Assembly (NCBI RefSeq): GCF_000739915.1
Contig: NZ_BBJT01000006.1
Location: forward strand, 186,001-250,000
Source: Paenibacillus chitinolyticus NBRC 15660
GTDB lineage: Bacteria; Bacillota; Bacilli; Paenibacillales; NBRC-103111
Length of the DNA: 64,000 nt
Direction: 5' to 3'
A model generated the notes under the pieces. That model was not told where the DNA came from. It was given only the letters and a program-made list of their open reading frames with translations, and made no database searches. The position numbers were made by a program, and so were the translations under genes. Of this stretch, positions 54,252 to 62,940 are shown piece after piece; position 1 is the stretch's first letter, and each line of letters begins with the position of its first letter.

Positions 54252-54366
54252 GTGAGACCTTCTCTCCCGGCCGGTCACCTGAAAGGCGGTCTTTCAAAAG
54301 GACTGCCTATTCTCTTGCCCGCCGGCCGGCCCTTCTTCGTTTGAAAGGGCCCGTTTTCGCTTAAAC

Positions 54367-54412
54367 TAAGAAAGAGTGCTTCACGTTTCCGTGGAGTCCG
54401 CTCTTTCTTTTT
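54367..54412 (+). terminator. rho-independent terminator
   Basis: AAGAAAGAG pairs with CTCTTTCTT through an inner CACG/CGTG stem, then TTT. Confidence 0.65.
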
Positions 54413-54463
54413 GTTTTCGTTTCGATTGGCTTTTTGCCCATCCATACCAGACCGGAGGTACCG

Positions 54464-55015
54464 ATGAAAATCATCACGACCGCGCAGTGGGACGAAAAGC
54501 TTTGGCGGGAAGCGGAGCCCCTCTACAATGAGGCTTTTCCGGATCACGGAAGAAAGCCTATCCGGATCATCCGTCAGATGTTCCAAAGGAAGCTCTGTTT
54601 CCTGCATCTCGGGATTGTTGAAAATACGGTCGCCGTTATGGCGATTACCGGTGAACTGCCTTCGGTACGGGCGCTTCTGATCGACTACATCGCCGTCCGT
54701 CACGATTGCCGCGGACAAGGCACCGGGCGGCATTTTATAGAAGAGCTTAAACATTGGACCCGCAGGGAACGCGGCCTCAGCGGAATACTGATCGAAGCGG
54801 AGGCGGGCGACGGACCCGGCCATCGGAGCCGGCGGCGTTTCTGGGAAGCCTGCGGGTTTCATTTGACGGACTACGTTCACGAATACAGCTGGGTGCCGGA
54901 GCGCTACCAGGCGATGTATGTGAATTTAAGCCCCGAAGGGAAGCTCGCGGACGACGGCCGGCTTCTTTTTGAGTCGATCACCGACTTTCATAAAAGGTCC
55001 TATCAGCGCACCTAG
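54464..55015 (+). CDS. GNAT family N-acetyltransferase
   Basis: 183 aa. The acetyl-CoA loop is VRHDCRGQGTGRHFIEEL (R-x2-Q/G-x-G/A type), preceded by LLIDYIAV. Substrate unknown. ATG 54464 has CGGAGG upstream and is preferred over 54434. Followed after about 126 bases by the TIR-like gene. Confidence 0.75.
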   Translation: MKIITTAQWDEKLWREAEPLYNEAFPDHGRKPIRIIRQMFQRKLCFLHLGIVENTVAVMAITGELPSVRALLIDYIAVRHDCRGQGTGRHFIEELKHWTRRERGLSGILIEAEAGDGPGHRSRRRFWEACGFHLTDYVHEYSWVPERYQAMYVNLSPEGKLADDGRLLFESITDFHKRSYQRT

Positions 55016-55141
55016 TCGAAGGGAGTCGGATTACCGCCCTTTCTTCCTTTTCGCATCGTCCTACTTCTGCCGCATGGACAAATAAGCTCCCTTGCGCTAT
55101 TTTTAAAGAAGCAGGCGACTTTTGGAAAAAAAGGAGTACGT

Positions 55142-56149
55142 ATGGACCAACAACGGAAACCGAAAGTGTTTATCGGCTCTTCCAGGGAAGCGATTCCTAT
55201 CGCGGAAGGTGTGCTGGAAAATCTCTCCCCGGCCGCACAGGCGAACCCCTGGTTTGCCGGCGCCTTCAATCCCGGGCGGTATACCATGGAAGATTTGGAT
55301 AAACAGGTGCAGAACAACGATTTCGCCCTTTTCATCTTATCGACGGACGACGTCGTTCAAATCCGCGGCAAGCAGTATGCCTCGGCCAGAGATAACACCA
55401 TTTTTGAAATGGGGCTTTTTATGAGCCGCCTGGGCAGGGAACGCGTCTTTTTTCTTATGCCGGATCATATTCCTGAAAGCGTTAACGAAACGGCCGTCGG
55501 CGGGCTGCGGACGCCTTCGGACCTGTTCGGGGTCAATGCCCTTACGTTCGAAATCCGTTCCGAAGCCGATGAGTGGGTTCAAGCGACGGCCGCGGCTTGC
55601 AGCACCGTCAAAAGAAAGATGCGCGAATTGGGCTGCCTTTCGGAGCAGCCGACGATCAACCAGCTCGCACGCATTCTGCGTCTTTTTCGTACCCTGTTAA
55701 AGGGGGTTCCCTTCAAATCGGAGGAAGAAAATTCCCTCCAGACTCTAAGCGAAGGAATTCGGATCTCCTACACATGCCCGCCCCAGTATACGGTTAAGGG
55801 CGTCACGATTCACAGGGCGGAGCAGGACGAGTGGATCAAGCAGGTCGCGGGCACCTCGAACATCGGCACGATGAACCGGACTTATCCCTTAACGGCCAAT
55901 GAAAATCTGGTCCCCGGAGACAAGCGGATCCTCGTGGTGGACGCTCATTTGAACAACAGAGTCACGATGAATCTGCACTCTTCCTCCATTGAAAATGAAT
56001 ATTTGATATGTTATCCTTTAGCTAAGAAGTATGTGTTGACCGTGCATATGATCGGCCAGGACACATTGAGTTCGGAGCAGTTGAATAAGATAGCCGGCCT
56101 GAACGGGCAACTGATCAGTTCGGTAAACGATTTGTTGGGAGGGGAATAA
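55142..56149 (+). CDS. TIR-like nucleotide-binding protein with unknown C-terminal domain
   Basis: 335 aa. Residues 7-120 match the TIR-like family (PF10137 type, found in Cap12 effectors): KVFIGSSREAIPIAEGVLE, NPGRYTMEDLDKQV, FALFILSTDDVV, ASARDNTIFEMGLFMSRLGR with the catalytic Glu. In Cap12-type proteins this domain degrades NAD+ when a cyclic nucleotide is sensed. The C-terminal half (about 165-335, YTVKGVTIHRAEQDEW, KRILVVDAHLNN) is not one I recognise and would be the sensor. No cyclase gene adjoins. ATG 55142 follows AAAAAAGGAG. The next gene starts two bases after its stop. Confidence 0.75.
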   Translation: MDQQRKPKVFIGSSREAIPIAEGVLENLSPAAQANPWFAGAFNPGRYTMEDLDKQVQNNDFALFILSTDDVVQIRGKQYASARDNTIFEMGLFMSRLGRERVFFLMPDHIPESVNETAVGGLRTPSDLFGVNALTFEIRSEADEWVQATAAACSTVKRKMRELGCLSEQPTINQLARILRLFRTLLKGVPFKSEEENSLQTLSEGIRISYTCPPQYTVKGVTIHRAEQDEWIKQVAGTSNIGTMNRTYPLTANENLVPGDKRILVVDAHLNNRVTMNLHSSSIENEYLICYPLAKKYVLTVHMIGQDTLSSEQLNKIAGLNGQLISSVNDLLGGE

Positions 56150-56150
56150 G

Positions 56151-56351
56151 ATGAAACCGGTCAGAAACAGATCGAACAGCGGATTAAAGCGTCGTCGTTC
56201 CGCCAAATCTGCTGGCAAAGTCTTGGCCCAACGGGATTCCTCGGGTCCAATTTATTCCATCGGTCCTTCCGTAGACGGGAAAGAACAGTCTTTCCAGCTC
56301 GTTTTGGAGAAAGAAGCCGTGTACGAAACACCGGTCTATCTTCAAGGCTGA
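56151..56351 (+). CDS. small basic protein co-operonic with the TIR-like gene
   Basis: 66 aa. Basic N-terminal part (RNRSNSGLKRRRSAKSAGK), then a short beta-rich part (SFQLVLEKEAVYETPVYLQG). Its AGGGGA ribosome binding site lies inside the end of the TIR-like gene, and the starts are two bases from its stop, so the pair is coupled. I do not recognise it; a partner or regulator of the TIR protein is possible. A terminator follows. Confidence 0.6.
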   Translation: MKPVRNRSNSGLKRRRSAKSAGKVLAQRDSSGPIYSIGPSVDGKEQSFQLVLEKEAVYETPVYLQG

Positions 56352-56371
56352 CGCCCATACAGAATGATAAC

Positions 56372-56407
56372 AACCCGCTTCCTTTCGCAAGAAAGGGGCG
56401 GGTTTTT
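56372..56407 (+). terminator. rho-independent terminator
   Basis: AACCCGC-CCTTTC, loop GCAA, GAAAGG-GCGGGTT, then TTT; ends the TIR operon. Confidence 0.8.
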
Positions 56408-56613
56408 GCTGTCCAGGCACCAAGGTATCCGTATATCCGCATGTTCGGCTGCGGTTGGCGGGCAGTATGGAGGTGTGAAAGCATGAAGAGACGGAGGAGT
56501 GAAGAACGGAGAGACGCAGGACGGGAGGACGGGCATACGGATACATCCGAGTTTGGATTAACGGAAGCGTAGAAGCCCGCTTTCCACCCCCTCGTCCGGT
56601 CCCCTTTATTCCG

Positions 56614-57144
56614 CTAACCCGAGTGAGCCCGGCGAATCCGTTTCAGCTGGTGAATGTGACCCCATTCGTGAAAAGCGCTGAATTGCAGCCACTGGCAGGC
56701 ATTCAATTCCACGCCGAGGGGATGGCAGGACATCAGACGGTTCGTCTCTCTTGCGGCCAAAAGAGGCAAAAATGCTTTCAGGTTGCCGCGTACTTCCGCA
56801 AGCCGTTCCAGCCCGTCCTCATACGCCACTTTTCCGGTCGGAAATGCGGAAGGCGGAGATTTTTTCGGCGAGCCGAGCAGCCCTTTTTGCTCGAACAGCG
56901 CCGTGATGTCCACCAGCTTCCGTTCCTCCGGCTCGGATGGCCGGACCGCTTCGCCGTTCAGCAGCCTTCCGATTTCGGCGATGACCTGCTCCTCCACGAT
57001 GCTCAGGTGCTCGACGATCTGAACCGGATTCCAGCCGCCCTCATACTCGGCCAGGTGCCGTTCCTCCGGTCCGAAAGCGTCCAGCGCCTCCAGAAGCTCC
57101 CGTCTTTTTTTGTCCAGAAAGGGTTCCAGCTCGGAAAAAATCAT
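56614..57144 (-). CDS. DinB-like protein
   Basis: 176 aa four-helix bundle. Three metal-type histidine sites: QIVEHLSIVEEQ, the central region, and FHEWGHIHQLKRI near the C-terminus. YfiT/DinB-type proteins bind a metal and some are thiol transferases (bacillithiol-linked); the role here is unknown. Preceded by AAGGAGGCGGGA. Confidence 0.75.
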   Translation of the reverse strand: MIFSELEPFLDKKRRELLEALDAFGPEERHLAEYEGGWNPVQIVEHLSIVEEQVIAEIGRLLNGEAVRPSEPEERKLVDITALFEQKGLLGSPKKSPPSAFPTGKVAYEDGLERLAEVRGNLKAFLPLLAARETNRLMSCHPLGVELNACQWLQFSAFHEWGHIHQLKRIRRAHSG

Positions 57145-57307
57145 ACGTCCCGCCTCCTTGTGTATAAGCGTCCTTCTCTCCCCATCATAGCGCGTTCCCG
57201 TGTTTTTTTCATCCTTAATTTAGGCATTCTCCCAAAATAATGGAGTCCGGCCGGTCCGGCTGCTGCCGATATCCGGCCAAGCATCCTGTGCAGTTTAACG
57301 CAAAGCC

Positions 57308-60300
57308 TCAATGCGTATAGGTATAGTGAGCCGAATCGTACTGCGGACCGGATTTCTCGTAGGTAAACCACAGCTCGACCTGCTGACCGGCCGACAGTCC
57401 CTGGATCGTATGCGTCCAACTGCCGCCGCTGGCGGACATCCGCACGTTTTGCTGGTTCGCTCCGTTCACCTTATAGTGGATGTCTACATAGGCCGCAGAC
57501 GTCTTCGGAGCGAATACGACCGTTTCCGACGCGCCCGACTTCGTAACCGTAGCGGTATAGTCCGAAGCGGTATAGGTCAGTACGTTGTCCGCTGATGCGA
57601 ACTGCAGCCAGTTCAGGTTGAATTGCGGACCGCTGATCGCGACCCGCAGCTTCTGCGTACCGGCCGCTAGCTGCACCTGCGCCGAGACCGTCGTCCAGGT
57701 CTGCCAGCCTCCGGTGTTTGGGACGTTCACCGTCGCCAGCGTATTGCTGCCGGAGCGGAGCTGGAACTGGCCGGTTCCGTTCGGACTGGCCACCCGCGCC
57801 TGCAGCGTGTAGGTTCCGGCCTTCGCGACATTGACGCTGTAATCCATCCAGTCCCCCGTATCCAGATAGCCGACATTGAGGCCGCCTCCCGTGTCCGTCG
57901 TCGTTTCCGTCTGGACGCCGCTCATCGAAGCGTAGCTTTCGGCTTCGATTTTGCCGGGAATCGGCGCAGACGATGGAGCCGGCGTTGGTGTTGGTGTTGG
58001 TGTAGGCGTCGGTGTCGGTGTTGGTGTTGGTGTTGGTGTAGGCGTCGGTGTCGGTGTAGGCGTCGGTGTCGGTGTCGGTGTTGGTGTAGGCGTCGGTGTC
58101 GGTGTCGGTGTTGGCGTCGAACCTCCGGCCCCTTCCGTGTTCGAACCGTTCGCAGGCACCGACATCGACTTGCCGTCGGAGAACGTAACCCTAATCGCGG
58201 AGCTGCCCGCGTTGTATGCCGTGTAGGTGCGGACGCCGTTCTTCACGAATACGGCGTAGAGCGGCGTATTGGCTGTCACGGTGCGGTCTTGGACACCCAT
58301 TGCGTCCAGATTGTAGATCCAATGGTACGCAAACGCCTTGGAGTTCCCGGCTTCGGCCGAAAGCGCATTGCCGCGCGAGGACCAGAAGCTTTTCGCTTCA
58401 GCCGGATTTGATATCGCCCGGTACATGTAGACGAGGTCTTCCCAAGCGTCGAAATTCGTGCCGCCGTTCTCGGATACCAGCGCGTTATAATTTTTGGCGG
58501 CATAGTCGGGGTATTGCGTCAGGTAAAGCGAAGCTCCCGTGAAAGGCAGCCAGTTGATGCCGTGAACCTCTTCCGGATTGCCGGTCCACCAGGTTCCGTC
58601 GCCGACGGTTTTGCCGCCCCAGACCATGCTCGCCGTCGAACGGGTGAAACCTGCGGGACGGTTTGCGCCCGTCACATCGAACCAGTATTCGTTGATCGCG
58701 TTCATCTCTGTCGTGTACAGAGAGATGCCCGTGTCGCGGATCGCGGTGTCGCCAGTCGCCTGTCCCCACAAAATCATGCCCGCCCAAGCGTTCATGCCCT
58801 CGGAAGACGATTCGTTGTTGTTGCCGTCTCCGAACCGTGCATGCCCCGAGGCCCATGAGTGGCCGGCATACGGGTCAAAGTTGCGAAGGTAAGGGAACAT
58901 CGTGTCCGTGCGGCTGCTGCCGGCGATGTCGCGGATCAGCAAATTCACCATCGGCCCCCAGGCGGAAGCCCAGGCTTTGTCCACACGTGCGACCTCCGCG
59001 GCAGCCTTGATGAAATAGCCGTAGTGGAAATGGTGATCGTTCAGCTCGTTGTTGGAGCCGTAGCTGGCCGGATAGCCGATCACGGTGCCCCAGTTGCGGT
59101 TGTAGTAAAACACGTTGCCGCTCTTAATATTACCGTTGCCGTCGCTCGCCTTGAACCAGTTCTGCAGGATGCTCTTGATCTCGGTGCGGAACTTGTTCGC
59201 CGCCGTCGTATCGCCGATCTGGTCGGCGATCGGAGCCAGCGAGGCGAGCTTGCCGAGGCGCTTGCCGATCCAGTAGGTGTCGCCGTCGCCGGTGTACGTT
59301 TCGGCCTCCGCCTGGTCGATGTACCGCTGCAGCTGCCCGCGGTCGTAGGAACCCTTGTCCGGCAGCGCCGGGAGGACGCCGTTAAACTTCATGCGGGTCT
59401 GGAAGGAACTTCCCTCGCCCGTCTTCATCAGGCCTCGCACCGAGCCGTACGTATAGGACAGAAGCGGCGTCGGGCTGTTTTTCCATTGATGCGGATACAG
59501 GGCGAAAATCGTACCGCTTTGCGTGCCCTGCTTAGCCTGCGTCGTGAAAGTGAAAGTCGATGTCACCTCGCTCGCGGCGGCATTGTAGCTGTAGGACACC
59601 TGCGTGCCGGTGACATGAGAGTAAGCGTACTGAGCGAACTTGTTCAGCGTCGACTGGCTTGGGTCCGGCAAGACCGCGACGGAAAAATACGAGCTGCCGT
59701 TGTTCGTCAACGTGCCGCTGCCGATCCCGCTCCATGTGCTGCCGTTCGCCCCGAACAAACCGTAGTGAGCGCCCGCGACCGTAATGCCGAGCACCGGCGT
59801 GTTCGCGCCTCCGGACCATACGGCAGGCGTGTCGTAGAAGCTCAGCTTGGGATTTCCGCCCGCATAAGTGAAGTAGACGTACGGCGAACCATGCCCGTAG
59901 CTGACGTTCATTTCGCTGGCGCCGCTCTTGTACTGCGACTTCACAAACCAGTCGCTGTAGCCGTCTACCTTCGCGTCGGGAAAAGCGGCCACGCCCGAGT
60001 GGCCGACTGTGAAGTCGTGAATGTCGTTGATCCAGCCGCAGACGCAGCTGGAATTCGCCGTGATCCGGTTGCCCGGATAATAAATGCGGATGCCGCCGGA
60101 ACCGTTTTTCATCGCCAGCGGATGCGGATACTGGGCTTCCGAGAAACTATCCCAGGCGAGATTGCTCCACCAGTCGTTGGTCGGCATCGCTCCGGTGACG
60201 TTCGCGGTCTTGTAGATCATGCTCTGTGTATCGACAGAGCCCGGAGGCAGCACGGTCGAGTAAGAGCCGGAACCCAGAGCGACCTCGCCGTTAAAAGCGG

Positions 60301-60370
60301 AAGTGCCTCGTTCGGGAAGCAAGGAAACGAGCAGGATCAGTGCAAGCAGACCGGCAAAAAGTTTTTTCAT
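57308..60370 (-). CDS. secreted GH81 endo-1,3-beta-glucanase
   Basis: 1020 aa. Signal peptide to about 25 (RGTSA). GH81 catalytic domain about 30-740: [29 protein letters not shown], and [18 protein letters not shown] with the catalytic Glu pair, [16 protein letters not shown] Pro-Thr repeat linker (about 755-800) follows, then a CBM6 ([24 protein letters not shown]), then a CBM56-like beta-1,3-glucan-binding module ([18 protein letters not shown]). It would attack fungal or algal beta-glucan and complements the chitinase. Cre-like site upstream. Confidence 0.9.
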   Translation of the reverse strand: MKKLFAGLLALILLVSLLPERGTSAFNGEVALGSGSYSTVLPPGSVDTQSMIYKTANVTGAMPTNDWWSNLAWDSFSEAQYPHPLAMKNGSGGIRIYYPGNRITANSSCVCGWINDIHDFTVGHSGVAAFPDAKVDGYSDWFVKSQYKSGASEMNVSYGHGSPYVYFTYAGGNPKLSFYDTPAVWSGGANTPVLGITVAGAHYGLFGANGSTWSGIGSGTLTNNGSSYFSVAVLPDPSQSTLNKFAQYAYSHVTGTQVSYSYNAAASEVTSTFTFTTQAKQGTQSGTIFALYPHQWKNSPTPLLSYTYGSVRGLMKTGEGSSFQTRMKFNGVLPALPDKGSYDRGQLQRYIDQAEAETYTGDGDTYWIGKRLGKLASLAPIADQIGDTTAANKFRTEIKSILQNWFKASDGNGNIKSGNVFYYNRNWGTVIGYPASYGSNNELNDHHFHYGYFIKAAAEVARVDKAWASAWGPMVNLLIRDIAGSSRTDTMFPYLRNFDPYAGHSWASGHARFGDGNNNESSSEGMNAWAGMILWGQATGDTAIRDTGISLYTTEMNAINEYWFDVTGANRPAGFTRSTASMVWGGKTVGDGTWWTGNPEEVHGINWLPFTGASLYLTQYPDYAAKNYNALVSENGGTNFDAWEDLVYMYRAISNPAEAKSFWSSRGNALSAEAGNSKAFAYHWIYNLDAMGVQDRTVTANTPLYAVFVKNGVRTYTAYNAGSSAIRVTFSDGKSMSVPANGSNTEGAGGSTPTPTPTPTPTPTPTPTPTPTPTPTPTPTPTPTPTPTPTPTPTPTPAPSSAPIPGKIEAESYASMSGVQTETTTDTGGGLNVGYLDTGDWMDYSVNVAKAGTYTLQARVASPNGTGQFQLRSGSNTLATVNVPNTGGWQTWTTVSAQVQLAAGTQKLRVAISGPQFNLNWLQFASADNVLTYTASDYTATVTKSGASETVVFAPKTSAAYVDIHYKVNGANQQNVRMSASGGSWTHTIQGLSAGQQVELWFTYEKSGPQYDSAHYTYTH
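57981..58118. repeat. Pro-Thr-coding minisatellite linker
   Basis: About 23 tandem copies of a six-base unit (GGTGTT/GGTGTC/GGTGTA on the plus strand) that encode alternating Pro-Thr between the GH81 and CBM domains. Likely to vary in copy number between strains. Confidence 0.9.
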
Positions 60371-60398
60371 TTCATTCCTCCTTAAAAGTTAAGTCATT

Positions 60399-60412
60399 GG
60401 GAAACGTTTTCA
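60399..60412 (-). promoter_or_regulatory. cre-like site upstream of the GH81 gene
   Basis: TGAAAACGTTTCCC on the minus strand, 13 of 14 to the CcpA consensus, 29 bases before the start. The remaining 60413-60732 holds a terminator at 60578 and nothing else. Confidence 0.7.
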
Positions 60413-60577
60413 TTTTGTCAGGATTCGAACCCCTCCTCCCCTTTTTCTTTTAGGATGAACGGACGGAGCCCGTACGTCTTTATCGTATCAGCCTATCGAA
60501 GGCCTCGAACAGGCGCCTCATTTCGGATCGACTCCCTTTTTTTCTCCTTCCCCCTTCAACGGAATAAAAGAGACACC

Positions 60578-60604
60578 GAAAAACGCAGCCCCGATGGACT
60601 GCGC
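60578..60604 (-). terminator. terminator of the fucose/rhamnose-type operon
   Basis: On the minus strand GCGCAGTCC, loop ATCG, GGGCTGCG, then TTTTT. Confidence 0.75.
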
Positions 60605-60732
60605 TTACAGTAGTACGCTGGTACGATTAACGAAAAAGCAGATTTTTCCTTGAAACCTCTGAACCGCCGGACACCTCAGCATGCAGCCGGAGTCATCCGA
60701 CAAAACCGCCATACAGCGACCATCACCCGGAG

Positions 60733-61395
60733 CTACTCCTTCATATTTTGAAGCAGTTGAACCCGGTAAGCTTCGCTCTCCAGCCCCTGAATCTCTTTGT
60801 ATTCCTCTTCCGTCAGCCTTCTGGGCTCCCCGACCGATTTGGCGATCATATAAATTTTCGCGCTCTCTTCCATCACTTCGGTCCGGTAATACGCTTCCCG
60901 GAGATTTTTGCCCGTGGTCACCAGACCGTGATTTTTAAGCAGCATGGAGCTGTAACGGTCCGCCTTCTCCGCCACCAGATGAGCGAGTTTGTCCGTCGTC
61001 GGCACGACATAAGGGATAAACGCGACATCCCCTACGAGAGCCGCCTGATCCGGAAAAAGCATGGGCAGCTCGTCGTCCACAAGCGTCAAGGCAATACAGT
61101 AGGCGGGATGCGTGTGCACGATAGCCTGGAGCAGGGGGTTCGCCCGGTAGCAGAACAGGTGCATCAGCACCTCGGATGAAGGGCGGAAGTCGGTATCTCC
61201 GATTTCACCGGTAGGAATGTGGACCGGCACCCACTGATGCGGCTCGATATCTTCCAGCGCAAATCCGCTGGGCGACAGGTACATAAATTCTCCGGACCTT
61301 GCGCTGATATTGCCTCCGGGGCCGACGACCAGACCTTTCGCTACGCTTTTGGCGGCGTACTTCGTTAATTCTTCTCTTATTTTCCGTTCAGTCAT
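60733..61395 (-). CDS. class II aldolase (L-fuculose/L-rhamnulose-phosphate type)
   Basis: 220 aa. GLVVGPGGNISAR binds phosphate; the zinc site is HTHPAYCIA with a later LKNHGLVTTG; SSEVLMHLFCYRANP carries the catalytic acidic region. It cleaves a 6-deoxy-ketose 1-phosphate to dihydroxyacetone phosphate and L-lactaldehyde. ATG 61395 has AAGGAGCG upstream and overlaps the kinase stop by eight bases. The isomerase upstream is FucI-like, so a fuculose role is favoured, but the kinase is rhamnulokinase-like. Confidence 0.85.
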   Translation of the reverse strand: MTERKIREELTKYAAKSVAKGLVVGPGGNISARSGEFMYLSPSGFALEDIEPHQWVPVHIPTGEIGDTDFRPSSEVLMHLFCYRANPLLQAIVHTHPAYCIALTLVDDELPMLFPDQAALVGDVAFIPYVVPTTDKLAHLVAEKADRYSSMLLKNHGLVTTGKNLREAYYRTEVMEESAKIYMIAKSVGEPRRLTEEEYKEIQGLESEAYRVQLLQNMKE

Positions 61396-62914
61396 TTTCG
61401 TTGACGCTCCTTTCGGAATGATGGGCGTTTGCGTTGATCTTCCTGTAACGCGCATAAGCTTCCTGCCACCGGCCGGTATCCTCCGGAGAATACAAATCCG
61501 GCGGGAACGAGGCCAGCACGACCTGCCTCATTTCGTCCCGGGTATGAAGCTCGCCGCGGGCCTTCGCCTGCATAAGCAGGCTGCCGACGGCGGTCGCTTC
61601 GACCGGCCCCGCGATGACGCACCGGCCGGTAATATTCGCCGTCAGCTGGCAGAGCAGCCGGTTGCGGATACCTCCGCCGACCATATGGACGGCGTCCAGC
61701 CTCCTGCCCAGCAGCTCCTCGATTTCGTGGAGGGTCTGGCTGAATTTCATCGCCAGGCTTTCCACGATGCAGCGGATCATCTGCGACTTCGTCTGCGGGA
61801 CGGGCTGGCCGGTCTGCCGGCACCGGCTGCGGATGCGCTCCGGCATGTTCCCCGGCGCCAAGAACACGGGGTCTTCCGGATCGACGTAGGCAGCAGCCGC
61901 CTCTTCTCCCGCCGCCATCGCCTGCATGTCCCCGAAGGTAAGCGTCTCGCCTTCCAGCTCCCAATACCGGCGGCATTCCTGCAAAAGCCACAGGCCCATG
62001 ATGTTCTTCTGCAGCCGGATGCGGCCGTCCGCTCCGCCTTCATTCGTGAAGGCGAGCTTCCGGCTCTGTTCGGTGATGACGGGTTGCTCCGTCTCCACCC
62101 CCATCAGCGACCAGGTGCCGCAGCTGATAAACGCATAGCTGCCGCCTGCTTGCGCGGGGACGGACACTACGGCCGAGGCCGTGTCATGGGAAGCGGCCGC
62201 CACGACCGGGAAGCTGCTCATCTGCAGCTCCTCGGCCAGTGCGGCGCGGAGACTGCCTGCGGTGGTTCCCGGCATCACGATGGAAGGGAACATCGCCCGC
62301 GGATGCGGAAGCAGGGCAAGCACTTCTTCATCCCAGCCTCGCAGCTGAGGGTCGAGCAGACCGGACGTGCTGGCGATGGTGTATTCCGCCGAAATTTCTC
62401 CGCATAGATAGTAGCGGAACAAATCGGGCATAAACAGCATCCGCACATCCTCGCCGGCCTGGGAGGCCGCCTCTCCTTCCGCTTCGAGCTGAAACAGCGT
62501 GTTGATCGATTGGGTCTGGATGCCTGTGCGCCGGTACAATTCTTCTTCCGGTATCCGGTTCAGCACCCGCCGCATCGCGGGCTCGTTCCGTGAGTCCCGG
62601 TAGTGGTAAGGATTCCCGAGCAGCCTGCCCCTGCCGTCCACAAGTCCGTAATCCACGCCCCACGTGTCCACGGCCAGCGAAGCGGGAGCCCCCGCCGTAA
62701 ACGGCTTGCAGGCCCGGATGCCCTGGAGCATCTCGTGAAACAGCCGCAGAAAATCCCAGTGAAGACTGCCGCCCAGGCGGACGGGATCGTTGGAGAAGCG
62801 GTGGATTTCCTCGACGGCCAGACGTGATCCGTTGTAAGTGCCGAGCACCGTCCGCCCGCTGCTCGCTCCGAAGTCCACAGCCAGCATGTGAAGGCCGTTC
62901 TTTTCTACGCTCAT
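61388..62914 (-). CDS. FGGY-family carbohydrate kinase, rhamnulokinase-like
   Basis: 508 aa. N-terminal MLAVDFGASSGRTVLGTY (RhaB-like phosphate loop), VDTWGVDYGLVDGRG, ISCGTWSLMGVE, and the C-terminal VHMVGGGIRNRLLCQ with ATAVGSLLMQA of FGGY kinases. The sequence is closest by eye to rhamnulokinases, yet it lies between a FucI-like isomerase and a class II aldolase, where it would phosphorylate L-fuculose or L-rhamnulose. Confidence 0.85.
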   Translation of the reverse strand: MSVEKNGLHMLAVDFGASSGRTVLGTYNGSRLAVEEIHRFSNDPVRLGGSLHWDFLRLFHEMLQGIRACKPFTAGAPASLAVDTWGVDYGLVDGRGRLLGNPYHYRDSRNEPAMRRVLNRIPEEELYRRTGIQTQSINTLFQLEAEGEAASQAGEDVRMLFMPDLFRYYLCGEISAEYTIASTSGLLDPQLRGWDEEVLALLPHPRAMFPSIVMPGTTAGSLRAALAEELQMSSFPVVAAASHDTASAVVSVPAQAGGSYAFISCGTWSLMGVETEQPVITEQSRKLAFTNEGGADGRIRLQKNIMGLWLLQECRRYWELEGETLTFGDMQAMAAGEEAAAAYVDPEDPVFLAPGNMPERIRSRCRQTGQPVPQTKSQMIRCIVESLAMKFSQTLHEIEELLGRRLDAVHMVGGGIRNRLLCQLTANITGRCVIAGPVEATAVGSLLMQAKARGELHTRDEMRQVVLASFPPDLYSPEDTGRWQEAYARYRKINANAHHSERSVNEND

Positions 62915-62940
62915 GAAAAGTCCCTCTCCCTGTCCGGCTT

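Noticed and set aside
55142-56149. CBASS or Pycsar operon
   Set aside because: No cyclase gene beside the TIR-like gene and no recognisable STING or cyclic-nucleotide domain.
57981-58118. CRISPR-like array
   Set aside because: Six-base units with no spacers; it codes for a Pro-Thr linker in frame.
58859-60385. 508-codon plus-strand frame
   Set aside because: Antisense of the GH81 gene; no recognisable domain.
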